The translations under genes were made by a program, and so were the position numbers. Under the pieces are notes generated by a model, which saw only the letters and a program-made list of their open reading frames with translations, was not told where the DNA came from and did no database searches. Below, one piece after another: positions 8,761-18,630 of a DNA stretch of 64,000 nt (its first letter is position 1; every line of letters begins with the position of its first letter). The stretch comes from Dyella humicola (GTDB lineage Bacteria > Pseudomonadota > Gammaproteobacteria > Xanthomonadales > Rhodanobacteraceae), in the NCBI RefSeq assembly GCF_026283945.1, contig NZ_JAPDPC010000005.1:1-64000 (forward strand). Reading direction: 5' to 3'.

Positions 8761-11088
8761 TTAGAACGGCAGCTTCAGCGATGGGTCTGTGGCCAGCAAC
8801 TGCTGACGGAACACGTTCTGGATGCGCGCCAGCGCAGCCGCGTTATCCGCGTCGAAACGCAGCACCAGGATCGGCGTGGTGTTGGACGCACGAACCAGGC
8901 CCCAGCCATCCTGCCAGTCGGCTCGCACACCGTCGATGGTGGTGAGGGTGGCATCGCCAAACGTCGCACGCTGGCGAAACTTCTCGATAAAGCGGTAGTG
9001 CTCGCCCTCGATCATTTCTACCTTGAGTTCCGGGGTGGAGACTCCCTTCGGACAGGTGGCGAAGATTTCTTCGGGCGTGCGCTCTTCCGGATCACCCGAA
9101 ATAATTTCCAGCAGACGCGCGCCCGCGTAGATGCCGTCGTCGAAGCCGTACCAGCGCTCCTTGAAGAAGAAGTGGCCACTCATTTCGCCGGCCAGTTCAG
9201 CGCCGGTCTCGCGCATCTTGGCCTTGATCAGCGAGTGGCCGGTGCGCCACATCAGCGGGCTGCCGCCGGCGTCGAGGATTTCGCCCTTCAGGTGGCCGGT
9301 GCACTTGACGTCGTAGATGACGGTAGCGCCGGGTTGGCGCGACAACACATCACGCGCAAACAGCATCAGCGTGCGATCGGGGAAGATGATTTCGCCTTCC
9401 TTGGTGACCACGCCCAAGCGATCGCCATCGCCGTCGAAGGCCACGCCCAGGTCGGCACCTGTCTCCTTCACCGCGAAGATCAGGTCTTCCAGATTGTGTG
9501 GATCGGACGGATCGGGATGATGGTTCGGGAAGGTGCCATCGACATCGCAGTAAAGCGGAATCACATCGCAACCGATGCCTTCGAGCACCTGGGGTGCGAC
9601 GGCGCCCGCGATGCCATTGCCGCTATCGACCACGATCTTCAGGCGACGCTCGGCCTGCACATCGGACGTAATCCGCTCGATGTAGTCAGGCAGCACATCG
9701 ACATGTCGCAGATTGCCCTTGCCGTCGCGTTCGAGCGCGTTCGCGGCGATCCGGCGGTAAAGATCCTGGATGGCGCCTTCGGATAACGTCTCTCCCCCCA
9801 CGACGATCTTGAAGCCGTTGTAATCGGGCGGGTTGTGGCTGCCGGTAACCGCCACGCCGGAGCCCGTGTTGAAACGGTACGCGGCGTAATAGACCACCGG
9901 CGTCGGCACGGCTCCGATATCGATCACATCGATGCCGGCCATGCGCAGTCCGTCCGACAAGGCGCCGGCCAGTTCCGGGCCGGAAAGGCGACCGTCACGA
10001 CCCACCACGATCTCCGGCAGCCCCTTTTCGCGCATGACCGTGCCGATTGCCTGACCGAGCAGGCGAGCCACGTCCTTGGTCAACGAGGTACCCACGACAC
10101 CGCGCACGTCATACGCGCGGAAGATGGTGGGATCGACCGTCACCGTGACTGGCGCTGCAGGCTCGGACTTGGTGGCGCGGGGAGCATCGAGCTTCGCCGG
10201 CTCCGGGGTGCTTTCAATCATGTCGGACAAAACAGGTTCCTCAACTTGCATGGCACGCTGGCGACGCGGGTGACTGCGCAGCCAGAACAGATATAGCCCG
10301 CCGCCGAGAGCGAGCAGGCCCAGTAACGCCGTCAGCGGCCACACTTTCGGCATCACGATGTACGCGCCCGGCAACGCAGCGACCACGCTCAAGGTGCTGC
10401 CGGCCACCGGTTCACTGCGGTTGGGCTCGCGCTCCGCCGAAGGGTCGCCGGACGCCAACAACCGCATGTCGCCGCGATCGTCACCCTGCCGGAGTTCCAG
10501 TCTGCCGCCTGCTGGCGGAATGGAATCGAAACGCTGTTGCAGGGACCCGAACGGCAGTTCCACCCATACCCAGGCCCGCGGGTGCCGAGCTTGGCCGACC
10601 GGCAGCACCAAGGTCAGGCGGCGTTCGTTCGGGCCACCGGCAACGGTTTGCGCCAGCGTGGCACCGTCAGCGGTTTGCGCTGCCATCAGCTGGGCGGCTT
10701 TGCCATAGCCGAAGACGCGGTAGTTGGCGTGAATGACTTCGTCGAGACCGCCGCTATAGACATTCAGCGCGAGCGCCTGCGGGATTTGCTGACGTAGGGT
10801 GGCGCCCGCTTCGGCAGGGTCGGCAATCAGGCCAGCTGTGTCGGCGGCGTCGATCACCGCCTGGACACGACCGCGCTCGCTGGCGATCTCTGCGGCCAGC
10901 GATTGAGCTACCTGCTTCTGGGCAGCGTGAACCCGCTCGATGGCGCTGCTTTCGCCAGCGATCAGCCAGGTCTGCCAGAGGCAGAACAGTCCGATCAGCA
11001 GCAGTAAGGTGCCCAGCCCCAGCGGCAGCAAGCGCCGCCACTCGATGGTTCCGGCGAATGATCGCCCGCGCGTGCTGATTGTTGCCAT
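8761..11088 (-). CDS. algC: Membrane-anchored phosphomannomutase/phosphoglucomutase (AlgC/XanA type)
   Basis: Interconverts hexose 1- and 6-phosphates for exopolysaccharide and LPS precursors. The 775-residue product is a fusion. Residues 1-280 hold two membrane segments (about 20-42 and 250-270) flanking a periplasmic loop. A Pro/Glu linker follows, then a full phosphohexomutase (about 315-775). Visible motifs are the catalytic serine loop TGSHNPPDYNGFK (S417), the Mg loop DGDGDR (552-557) and the sugar-specificity loop GEMSGHFFF (634-642). The ATG at 11088 is preceded by GGGGACAGGG. It lies 68 bp after dut on the same strand. The single-domain XanA form is about 450 residues. Confidence 0.93.
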   Translation of the reverse strand: MATISTRGRSFAGTIEWRRLLPLGLGTLLLLIGLFCLWQTWLIAGESSAIERVHAAQKQVAQSLAAEIASERGRVQAVIDAADTAGLIADPAEAGATLRQQIPQALALNVYSGGLDEVIHANYRVFGYGKAAQLMAAQTADGATLAQTVAGGPNERRLTLVLPVGQARHPRAWVWVELPFGSLQQRFDSIPPAGGRLELRQGDDRGDMRLLASGDPSAEREPNRSEPVAGSTLSVVAALPGAYIVMPKVWPLTALLGLLALGGGLYLFWLRSHPRRQRAMQVEEPVLSDMIESTPEPAKLDAPRATKSEPAAPVTVTVDPTIFRAYDVRGVVGTSLTKDVARLLGQAIGTVMREKGLPEIVVGRDGRLSGPELAGALSDGLRMAGIDVIDIGAVPTPVVYYAAYRFNTGSGVAVTGSHNPPDYNGFKIVVGGETLSEGAIQDLYRRIAANALERDGKGNLRHVDVLPDYIERITSDVQAERRLKIVVDSGNGIAGAVAPQVLEGIGCDVIPLYCDVDGTFPNHHPDPSDPHNLEDLIFAVKETGADLGVAFDGDGDRLGVVTKEGEIIFPDRTLMLFARDVLSRQPGATVIYDVKCTGHLKGEILDAGGSPLMWRTGHSLIKAKMRETGAELAGEMSGHFFFKERWYGFDDGIYAGARLLEIISGDPEERTPEEIFATCPKGVSTPELKVEMIEGEHYRFIEKFRQRATFGDATLTTIDGVRADWQDGWGLVRASNTTPILVLRFDADNAAALARIQNVFRQQLLATDPSLKLPF

Positions 11089-11156
11089 GCCCTGTCCCCA
11101 AGCAGGTTGTCTGGCCACTCGACATCACGGGCGCCCTCGGCACCCGGATGGCGGGC

Positions 11157-11627
11157 CTAGTTAACTCCGGTCGAACCGAAACCGCCCTCGCCCCGCTGCG
11201 ACGGCGCAAACTCCTGCACCACGTTCAACCTTGCCTGCCCCACCGGCACCAGCAACAACTGCGCAATGCGATCACCCACGGCGATGGTGTACGGCTGGGT
11301 GCCGCGGTTCCAGCACGAAATCATTAGCGGGCCCTGGTAGTCGGCATCGATCACGCCGACCAGGTTGCCCATCACCAGCCCATGTTTATGGCCCAGACCC
11401 GACCGCGGCACGATCAAGGCGCACCAGCCCGGATCGCCGATATGAATTGCCATGCCACTCGGTAACAGGGCGCTCTCGCCCGGCTGCAGGGTCAGTGGCG
11501 CCTCGATGGCGGCACGTAAATCCATCCCCGCGCTTCCGGCGGTCGCCGGCTCCGGTAACGGAATGACATCGCCAAGGCGCGCATCGAGAATTTTCAGCTC
11601 GACTTCAATCCCCTGCCCGCCCCTCAT
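11157..11627 (-). CDS. dut: dUTP diphosphatase
   Basis: Hydrolyses dUTP to dUMP, keeping uracil out of DNA and feeding dTMP synthesis; a homotrimer in the family. The 156-residue product shows the conserved motifs [25 protein letters not shown] (catalytic Asp) and the C-terminal [10 protein letters not shown] arm. Its ATG overlaps the coaBC stop as ATGA, so the two are translationally coupled. Confidence 0.97.
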   Translation of the reverse strand: MRGGQGIEVELKILDARLGDVIPLPEPATAGSAGMDLRAAIEAPLTLQPGESALLPSGMAIHIGDPGWCALIVPRSGLGHKHGLVMGNLVGVIDADYQGPLMISCWNRGTQPYTIAVGDRIAQLLLVPVGQARLNVVQEFAPSQRGEGGFGSTGVN

Positions 11628-12829
11628 GCGCGCACCGCCCGGTAGCGTTCGGCCACCTTGGCCACCAGCTGATGCGCTAGCTCCGTCTTGGAGGTTCGCC
11701 CCAGTTCGGCGACACCTTCGGGCCAGTAAAGGGTCAATGCATTGTCGGCAGCCTCGAAGCCGAGGCCGCCACCGACCTGGTTGGCGGCAATCATGTCCAG
11801 TCCTTTGCGCTGCAGTTTGTCGCGCGCGTATTGCTCCACATCATGCGTCTCAGCGGCGAATCCAACCAAGAAGGGGCGCACGGTTTGTGCGGCGAGGGTG
11901 GCGAGAATGTCCGGATTCTCGGCGAGATGGAGTACCAGCGCCGCACCGTCATGCTTCTTGATCTTTTGGCTGGCCACGCTCGCAGGGCGGTAATCGCCCA
12001 CCGCGGCGGCTCCGATATAGATGTCCGCTTGCGCGGACGCAGCCACCACCGCATCGCGCATCTGCGCGGCGCTTCGTACGTCGACGCGGCGTGCCACGCC
12101 TTGCGGTGTGGGCAAACTCACCGGGCCAGCCACAAGGGTCACGTTGGCACCCGCCTGTACGGCAGACTCGGCGATCGCAAAACCCATCTGACCGGAACTG
12201 CGGTTACCAATGAAACGGACCGGATCGATGTCTTCGTAGGTCGGGCCGGCGCTCACCACGACATTCAATCCGCGCAGCGCGGCGTGGCCAAACGACGCCA
12301 CGATCGCGGCGCGCAATCCCAGCGGTTCCAGCATGCGACCCGAACCGATATCGCCACAGGCCTGGTCGCCCGAGGCGGGACCCAGCATGCGCACGCCGCG
12401 CTGGCGCAAGGTATCGATATTGGCCTGCACCGCCGGGTGCGCCCACATCTGCTGGTTCATCGCCGGCGCCACGTAGACGGGCGCTGCGCTGGCCAGGCAC
12501 ACCGTGGTGAGTAGATCGTCGGCCATCCCGTGCGCAAGCCGGGCGATCAGGTCGGCGCTGGCTGGGGCGATCAGGATGCGCTCGGCCCAGCGCGCCAGCT
12601 CGATATGGCCCATGGCCGCTTCGGCCTCGGCGTCCCACAGGCTCATCCGTACCGGTTGGCCAGACAGCGCCTGGAACGTCGTGGCGCTGACAAAATGCGT
12701 AGCACCCTCGGTCATCACCACGCGAACCTCGGCGCCGAGGTCGCGCATACGGCGGACCAGCTCGCAGGACTTGTAAGCAGCGATTCCGCCGGATACGCCC
12801 AGCAGGACGCGGCGTTGGGCAAGACTCAT
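11624..12829 (-). CDS. coaBC: Bifunctional phosphopantothenoylcysteine decarboxylase/phosphopantothenate-cysteine ligase
   Basis: Two consecutive steps of coenzyme A synthesis. The N-terminal half is the flavoprotein CoaC domain ([36 protein letters not shown]). The C-terminal half is the CoaB ligase ([28 protein letters not shown]). I chose ATG at 12829 (401 residues); a TTG at 12847 is also possible and neither has a strong Shine-Dalgarno. Translationally coupled to dut. Confidence 0.95.
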   Translation of the reverse strand: MSLAQRRVLLGVSGGIAAYKSCELVRRMRDLGAEVRVVMTEGATHFVSATTFQALSGQPVRMSLWDAEAEAAMGHIELARWAERILIAPASADLIARLAHGMADDLLTTVCLASAAPVYVAPAMNQQMWAHPAVQANIDTLRQRGVRMLGPASGDQACGDIGSGRMLEPLGLRAAIVASFGHAALRGLNVVVSAGPTYEDIDPVRFIGNRSSGQMGFAIAESAVQAGANVTLVAGPVSLPTPQGVARRVDVRSAAQMRDAVVAASAQADIYIGAAAVGDYRPASVASQKIKKHDGAALVLHLAENPDILATLAAQTVRPFLVGFAAETHDVEQYARDKLQRKGLDMIAANQVGGGLGFEAADNALTLYWPEGVAELGRTSKTELAHQLVAKVAERYRAVRA

Positions 12830-12967
12830 GGTGTTAGCGCCTGACAACCGGTTAGGTGGGTAGCTTACCGGAATCGTCAGCTTTCCTTGGCGATGTCACA
12901 CCCAGTCATCGATCAGCCAAAGCAGCTTGAAAGAATCGCTGAACGCTGGATGATCACCGACCTCGAA

Positions 12968-13867
12968 TCACCCCAACTCGCGTGGCCTGAGGATGTCCTC
13001 CAGCCCGATGCGGCGAAGCAGTTCCGCCCTTACCCGATCAGCCACGCCGTTGACGATCTCTGCCCCGTCCTGTGACGGATCGATGTGCACACGGAAAGGC
13101 CGCTTGCCGAACGGTGCATCAACCACGGCGACAATCGCGTCCGCTACCGCCTGTGGGTCCGCATCGGCCGGCTCCAGCGCCGCCAACCCCTTGAAGGCCA
13201 CCTCGCCGAAATCAGCCGTCGGTCCGCTGGCATAGGCCTGCGCCACCTCGGTATCGGCCGGTGAGCCGGCATGGGCGAAGTGATTGGTGCCCTGGGTGAA
13301 GGCGCCGGGCACGACGATGGACGTTTCGACGCCCCAGCGCGCCAGCTCGCCCGCATAGCTCACCGCCAGCGAATCCATACCCGCCTTGGCGGCGAAGTAC
13401 GGCGCCAGATAGGGCGGCGTACCGCCGCGAACGCTGCTGGACGACACCCATACAACCAGGCCCCGGCCTTGCTTGCGCAGCTGCGGCAAGGCCGCGCGAT
13501 TGACTCGCTGCGTGCTCAGCACGTTGACGTCATACAGTTCGGCAAACTGCTCCGGCGTGAACGCCTCGGCCGGCCCGTACGACATGTGGCCGGCGTTGTG
13601 CACGACCACGTCGAGGCGGCCGTGCTCGGCAACGATCTGGCCAATGGCGGCATCGACCGATGCCTGCGCAGCCACATCCATCTCGATGGCGCGCAGATCG
13701 ATGCCGTGTTCATGGGTGTATTGCTGCATCTCGGCCACGCGCGCCGCGTTGCGTCCCCGGGTTTCGCGCATGCCCGCATAGACCGTGTGGCCTGCATGCG
13801 CCAGCGCGCGTGCGCTCATCAGGCCGAAGCCACTCGACGCGCCCGTGATGACGATGATGTTTTTCAT
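12968..13867 (-). CDS. SDR family oxidoreductase
   Basis: A 299-residue classical short-chain dehydrogenase. The NAD(P) motif TGASSGFG is at about residues 6-13, NAG in VVHNAGHMSYG, and the catalytic YxxxK as YFAAK. The ATG at 13867 has AGGA upstream; a 325-residue reading has no such support. The substrate is unknown. It lies 55 bp downstream of a second SDR gene on the same strand, so the two probably form an operon divergent from a LysR gene. Confidence 0.87.
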   Translation of the reverse strand: MKNIIVITGASSGFGLMSARALAHAGHTVYAGMRETRGRNAARVAEMQQYTHEHGIDLRAIEMDVAAQASVDAAIGQIVAEHGRLDVVVHNAGHMSYGPAEAFTPEQFAELYDVNVLSTQRVNRAALPQLRKQGRGLVVWVSSSSVRGGTPPYLAPYFAAKAGMDSLAVSYAGELARWGVETSIVVPGAFTQGTNHFAHAGSPADTEVAQAYASGPTADFGEVAFKGLAALEPADADPQAVADAIVAVVDAPFGKRPFRVHIDPSQDGAEIVNGVADRVRAELLRRIGLEDILRPRELG

Positions 13868-13922
13868 GATGATGTGTCCTTGGAAAGTGACTCGCCCCTT
13901 GGGCGATGCCAGAAAGGAAGAT

Positions 13923-14663
13923 TCAGATGAGGCCGCCATTGGCACGCAGCACCTGGCCGTTCACCCAGCTGCCATCGGGACCCGCGAGGAAGGCCACCAC
14001 GTTGGCGATGTCGTCGGGTTGGCCCAGGCGTTCGAGGGGAGCCGCCTTCGCCATCTGCGCGACCAGTTCGGGCGACTTGCCCTTGAGGAACAGATCGGTG
14101 GCGGTGGGGCCCGGCGCCACCGCATTTACGGTGATGTTGCGGCCACGCAGCTCCTTCGACATCACATGGGTCAGCGCTTCCACCGCCGCCTTGGTCGCCG
14201 CGTAGACGCCATAAGTGGGCAGGTAGGTGCCTACGATGCTGGTGGAGAAATTGATGATGCGGCCGTCCTGGGCAAGGCGTTTGCCGGCTTCGCGCAGAGT
14301 GTTGAAGGTGCCCTTCAGGTTGACCGCGATGGTGCGATCGAACACGTCGTCGTCGGTGTCGGCCACGGCAGCCAGCTGCATCATGCCGGCGTTGTTGACC
14401 AGCACGTCGACCTGGCCAAAAGCTGCCTCAGCCGCGTCGAACAAACGACCTACGGCCGCTGGGTCAGCGATATCCGCCTGCGCAGTGAGCGCACGGCCAC
14501 CAGTGGCCTCGATCTTGCGGGCCAGCGTCTCGGCGGCGGCTACGTCGCCGGCGTAGTTGATCACCACGATGAAGCCATCGCGAGCCAGGCGTTCAGCGAT
14601 AGCGGCACCGATACCGCGGGAACCACCGGTGACCAGGGCGACTTTGGGAGTGTTGGCAGACAT
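13923..14663 (-). CDS. SDR family oxidoreductase
   Basis: A 246-residue classical SDR of the FabG-like type. Visible motifs are TGGSRGIG, NNAGMMQ, the catalytic serine in NFSTSIVG, and YAATK, with the C-terminal GQVLRANGGLI ending typical of the family. The start could be either of two in-frame ATGs (14672 or 14663). Only 115 bp separate it from the divergent LysR gene, which likely controls it. Substrate unknown. Confidence 0.88.
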   Translation of the reverse strand: MSANTPKVALVTGGSRGIGAAIAERLARDGFIVVINYAGDVAAAETLARKIEATGGRALTAQADIADPAAVGRLFDAAEAAFGQVDVLVNNAGMMQLAAVADTDDDVFDRTIAVNLKGTFNTLREAGKRLAQDGRIINFSTSIVGTYLPTYGVYAATKAAVEALTHVMSKELRGRNITVNAVAPGPTATDLFLKGKSPELVAQMAKAAPLERLGQPDDIANVVAFLAGPDGSWVNGQVLRANGGLI

Positions 14664-14778
14664 GGGAAGCATCCTCTGAAGGGACCGACGATTTGCCGGT
14701 GGTGAGAGGATGGACTTTTCTGTTTGACGGATAATCTGCCGAAATCCGCCTTCATCATTCGGATAACGGGAACAAACT

Positions 14779-15687
14779 ATGGACAAAGTCGATGCCATGC
14801 GTTTGTTTGCGCGGATCGTGGAACGTCGCAGCTTTACGCTGGCGGCGCACGATCTGGAGCTGCCGCGCTCCACCGTGACCGAGGTCGTAAAGCGGCTGGA
14901 GGCGCGCCTGGGGGCGCGGCTGCTGGAACGCACCACGCGCCAGGTTCGCCCCACGCTGGATGGTGAGGCTTATTACCAGCGTTGTCTGGCCATTCTTGCC
15001 GAGATCGAAGAAGCCGAAGCCGCCTTCACCGGCGCGAAGCCGAGCGGTCTGCTGCGCGTACACGTACAGGGCACGCTGGCCCGCCACTTCATGCTCCCCG
15101 GCCTGCCCGGCTTCCTGGATCGCTACCCCGAGATCCAGCTGCGCATCGGCGAAGGCGACCGCTATGTCGATCTCGTGCGCGAAGGCGTCGACTGCGTCTT
15201 GCGTGTCGGCAAGCCTTCCGACAGCAGCATGGTCGGCCGCCAAGTCGCCTTGCTGGAAGAGGCCACCTGCGCCAGTCCTGGGTATCTCGAACGCCACGGC
15301 CTACCGCAGTCGCCCGACGATCTCGCGGGCCACCGCATGATCGGCTTCGTCTCATCCGCTACCGGCAGCGTGATGCCGCTGGAGTTCCTGGTAAACGGGG
15401 CGCTACGACAGCTCACCCTGCCGGTCACGACCAGCGTCGTGGGTGCGGAGACCTATGTCGCCATGGCGCGGCTGGGCCTGGGCCTGATCCAGGTGCCGCG
15501 CTACCGCCTCCAGGAGGATTTCGCCAGCGGCACCCTCATTGATGTACTGCCGGACTTTCCGCCCTCATCGTCGCCGGTCTATGTGCTCTATCCCCAGAAT
15601 CGCCAGCTATCGCCACGGGTGCGGGTGTTCGTCGACTGGCTCGCAGCCGAGTTTGTGGCACGCCTGCCGCCGATCGCCAACGTTTAA
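14779..15687 (+). CDS. LysR family transcriptional regulator
   Basis: A 302-residue LysR protein: N-terminal winged helix-turn-helix (FARIVERRSFTLAAHDLELP, about 10-29) and a periplasmic-binding-protein-like effector domain (about 90-295). Divergent transcription from the two SDR genes is the classical arrangement of a LysR regulator and its target. The shared 115-bp gap would hold its operator, but I could not single out a convincing T-N11-A box. Confidence 0.9.
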   Translation: MDKVDAMRLFARIVERRSFTLAAHDLELPRSTVTEVVKRLEARLGARLLERTTRQVRPTLDGEAYYQRCLAILAEIEEAEAAFTGAKPSGLLRVHVQGTLARHFMLPGLPGFLDRYPEIQLRIGEGDRYVDLVREGVDCVLRVGKPSDSSMVGRQVALLEEATCASPGYLERHGLPQSPDDLAGHRMIGFVSSATGSVMPLEFLVNGALRQLTLPVTTSVVGAETYVAMARLGLGLIQVPRYRLQEDFASGTLIDVLPDFPPSSSPVYVLYPQNRQLSPRVRVFVDWLAAEFVARLPPIANV

Positions 15688-15796
15688 GAGCCTGTTCACC
15701 GCCAGCCAGTGCCCACTCGACCCCGGCGGTGCTTCCGACACGCGGCGCGGCGCGACCCCGATGGGCTCTGATGAACCCTGCCGTCAGGCTGCGTGT

Positions 15797-16468
15797 ATGA
15801 GCATTCGTGAATGGCCGGCACAGGAACGTCCCCGCGAGAAGCTGTTGGCGCGCGGCTGCGATGCGTTGTCCGATGCCGAATTGATCGCCGTGCTGCTGGG
15901 CAACGGCATCCCCGGCAAGGACGCCATTGCACTGGGGCGAGAGCTGCTGGGTAACAGTGGGGGCCTCAGCGCGCTGCTCGGCGACCCCGGCGGCGCGATG
16001 AAACTGCGCGGCATCGGCCCGGCCAAGCGGGCGCGCCTTATCGCCGCGCTCGAACTGGCGCGCCGTTCGCTGGCCGAACAACTGGCCGAGCGTCCCAGCC
16101 TGGGCAACCCTCGCGACAGCGGCAACTACCTGCGTGCCCGCCTACGCCACCTGCCCTATGAAGTGTTTGGCTGCCTCTATCTCGACAACCGGCACCGCGT
16201 GCTGGCGTTCGAGGAACTGTTTCGCGGCACGATTGATGGTGCCAGCGTGCATCCGCGCGAGGTCGTCCGCGCCTGCCTGCGCCATAACGCGTCCGCCGTG
16301 ATCTTCGCGCACAACCATCCCTCGGGCGTGGCCGAACCCAGCGCCGCCGATCGCGCGATCACCCGCGAGCTGCGCGATGCGCTGCAATTGGTCGATGTGC
16401 GCGTACTTGATCATCTGGTGATTGGCAGCGGTGAACCGGCATCCATGGCGGCACTCGGCCTGCTTTGA
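15797..16468 (+). CDS. radC: RadC family JAB/MPN+ domain protein
   Basis: A 223-residue RadC. An N-terminal helix-hairpin-helix-like region (GIGPAKRARL, 72-81) precedes a JAMM metalloprotease-like domain with the zinc signature HNHPSG (H172, H174) and D185. The family is linked historically to DNA repair, but its real function is unsettled. In related genomes radC often neighbours coaBC; here the SDR-SDR-LysR module separates them. Confidence 0.93.
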   Translation: MSIREWPAQERPREKLLARGCDALSDAELIAVLLGNGIPGKDAIALGRELLGNSGGLSALLGDPGGAMKLRGIGPAKRARLIAALELARRSLAEQLAERPSLGNPRDSGNYLRARLRHLPYEVFGCLYLDNRHRVLAFEELFRGTIDGASVHPREVVRACLRHNASAVIFAHNHPSGVAEPSAADRAITRELRDALQLVDVRVLDHLVIGSGEPASMAALGLL

Positions 16469-16486
16469 CGGCGCCAAAAAGAACAA

Positions 16487-16508
16487 CGGCGCGGGGGAGG
16501 CCGCGCCG
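16487..16508 (+). terminator. Stem-loop after radC
   Basis: CGGCGCGG and CCGCGCCG form an 8-bp perfect stem with a 6-nt loop, 19 bp after the radC stop. It is not followed by a good T-run, so it may be a weak terminator or a stabilising 3' structure. Confidence 0.45.
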
Positions 16509-16938
16509 TGTAACCGTCTTGTGGGGAGAAAGGAGAGGAACGGCGATCTCCCTGTTCACACCAACGGGGAGGTGTCAGCGGGAACAGGATCAGTGTGGCA
16601 GTGCCGCATGACAGGCCCATGACGCGGTGCTGGCTACCTGCCTACAGGGTGCGCTCCGCAACTTATGCACATTTGGCCGCGGACGGCCCTTTCCGGTCCA
16701 CTCATGCCACACCCCTCAAATGTATCTCGCAATTTACGGAAATCGTTGACTATTTTTCATTACACTGCAATTTCAGCCGGAAAATAGGCGGCATCGCCGA
16801 AGCGTGCTGGAATCTTCCTCACAGACTTATCCACAGGTTGCCCGCTCGCAGCGCAGCATGGCGGAAAGCCCTTGCAGACCGGTCCCGGGGGCGCGGGTCT
16901 GATAGGATTGACGGTTCCACCGTCGCCCGACTAATGCC
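16509..16938. other. Gene-free region upstream of argS with one DnaA box
   Basis: No convincing gene is seen. The stretch about 16720-16800 is A/T-rich compared with its surroundings and is the likely promoter area for argS, but no clear -35/-10 pair stands out. A perfect DnaA box, TTATCCACA, is at 16827-16835, about 105 bp before the argS start. Confidence 0.4.
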
Positions 16939-18630
16939 GTGAAAGAACAGCTGCGCGAACTGCTGCTGCAGGCTATCCATACCCTGCAGAACGATGCCAC
17001 CCTGCCCGCGGATCTCGACGTGCCCAACTTCGTGATCGAACGCGCCCGCAGCCGCGAGCACGGCGATTTCGCTGCCAATGCCGCCATGTTGCTGGCCAAG
17101 CCGGCGCGCGCCAAACCGCGCGAGCTGGCCGAGAAGCTGGTAGCCGCCCTGCCCGCCAATACGCTGGTGGAAAAGGTAGAGATCGCCGGCCCGGGCTTCA
17201 TCAACTTCTTCCTGGCGCCTGCCGCCTATCACGAGGAAGTTCGCCGCATCATGGCCGAGGGCGACGCCTACGGCCGCAGCACCAGCGGCGACGGCAAGAC
17301 GGTGGGCGTCGAGTTCGTCTCGGCCAACCCCACCGGCCCGCTGCATGTCGGCCACGGCCGCAACGCGGTGCTGGGCGACTGCCTGAGCCGCCTGCTCGAA
17401 GCCACCGGCTGGAAGGTGAAGCGCGAGTTCTATTACAACGACGCCGGCGTGCAGATCCAGAACCTGGCCGTCTCGACGCAGGCGCGCGCGCGCGGCCTCG
17501 CGCCGGACGATGCGGGCTGGCCCGAGGACGGTTACCGCGGCGACTACATCGCTGACGTGGCCAAGGCTTATCTCGCCGGCGAATCGGTGGTGGCTGATGG
17601 CCATGCCGTGACTGGCGCCAAGGATCCTGAGAATCTCGAAGCGATCCGCCAGTTCGCCGTGGCCGCGCTGCGCCATGAGCAGGACCTCGACCTCAAGGCC
17701 TTCGGCGTCGGCTTCGACGTGTACTTCCTGGAATCCTCGCTCTACACCGACGGCAAGGTGGAAGAGACCGTGCGCGAGCTGGTCGCCCACGGTCACACCT
17801 ACGAGGAAGGCGGTGCGCTGTGGCTGCGCTCGACCGACTTCAATGACGACAAAGACCGCGTCATGCGCAAGTCCGACGGCACCTATACCTACTTCGTGCC
17901 GGACGTGGCCTATCACCTGTCCAAGTGGCAGCGTGGCTACGAGAACGCCGTCACCGTGCTGGGCTCGGATCACCATGGCTCGCTGGCCCGCGTAAAGGCG
18001 GGCCTGCAGGCGCTGGATGTCGGGATCCCGAAGGGCTGGCCGCATTACGTGCTGTACCAGATGGTGACGGTGATGCGTGGCGGCGAGGAAGTGAAGCTGT
18101 CCAAGCGCGCCGGCAGCTACCTCACCCTGCGCGACCTGATCGAAGAAGCCGGCCGCGATGCGACGCGCTACTTCCTCATCTCGCGCAAGGCCGACTCGCA
18201 GCTGGTATTCGACATCGACCTGGCGCGCTCGCAAAGCAACGACAATCCGGTCTACTACATCCAGTACGCCCATGCCCGCGTATGCCGCGTGCTGGAGGAA
18301 CTGGCCGAGCGCGGCCTGCCGGCGGTCGACACGCTTGCCGGCATCAAGCAGCTCGCACGACTGGACAGCGAGCACGAGCAGGCGCTGTTGACCGAGCTGT
18401 CACGCTACCCGGAAGTGGTCGACGCCGCCGCCGGCAATCTGGAACCTCACCTGATCGCGCAATATCTGCGCGAGCTCGCTGGCGCCCTGCATAGTTATTA
18501 TCACGAGCACAAATGGATCGTGGATGATGCGGAACTGCGCAACGCGCGTATCACGCTCGCCGTCACCACGCGCCAGGTCATACGAAACGGTCTTGATTTG
18601 CTGGGCCTCAGCGCCCCGGAGAAGATGTAA
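16939..18630 (+). CDS. argS: Arginyl-tRNA synthetase
   Basis: Charges tRNA-Arg. The 563-residue product has the N-terminal Add-1 domain, the HIGH-type motif HVGHGRN, the ArgRS-specific KLSKRAG in place of KMSKS, and a C-terminal helical anticodon-binding (DALR) domain. The start is GTG at 16939; an ATG at 16934 overlaps it out of frame and stops at once. Directly abutted by the SPOR-domain gene. Confidence 0.97.
   Translation: MKEQLRELLLQAIHTLQNDATLPADLDVPNFVIERARSREHGDFAANAAMLLAKPARAKPRELAEKLVAALPANTLVEKVEIAGPGFINFFLAPAAYHEEVRRIMAEGDAYGRSTSGDGKTVGVEFVSANPTGPLHVGHGRNAVLGDCLSRLLEATGWKVKREFYYNDAGVQIQNLAVSTQARARGLAPDDAGWPEDGYRGDYIADVAKAYLAGESVVADGHAVTGAKDPENLEAIRQFAVAALRHEQDLDLKAFGVGFDVYFLESSLYTDGKVEETVRELVAHGHTYEEGGALWLRSTDFNDDKDRVMRKSDGTYTYFVPDVAYHLSKWQRGYENAVTVLGSDHHGSLARVKAGLQALDVGIPKGWPHYVLYQMVTVMRGGEEVKLSKRAGSYLTLRDLIEEAGRDATRYFLISRKADSQLVFDIDLARSQSNDNPVYYIQYAHARVCRVLEELAERGLPAVDTLAGIKQLARLDSEHEQALLTELSRYPEVVDAAAGNLEPHLIAQYLRELAGALHSYYHEHKWIVDDAELRNARITLAVTTRQVIRNGLDLLGLSAPEKM

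Noticed and set aside
16939-16950. ATG at 16934 as the argS start
   Set aside because: It is out of frame and reaches a stop after two codons; GTG at 16939 opens the correct frame.
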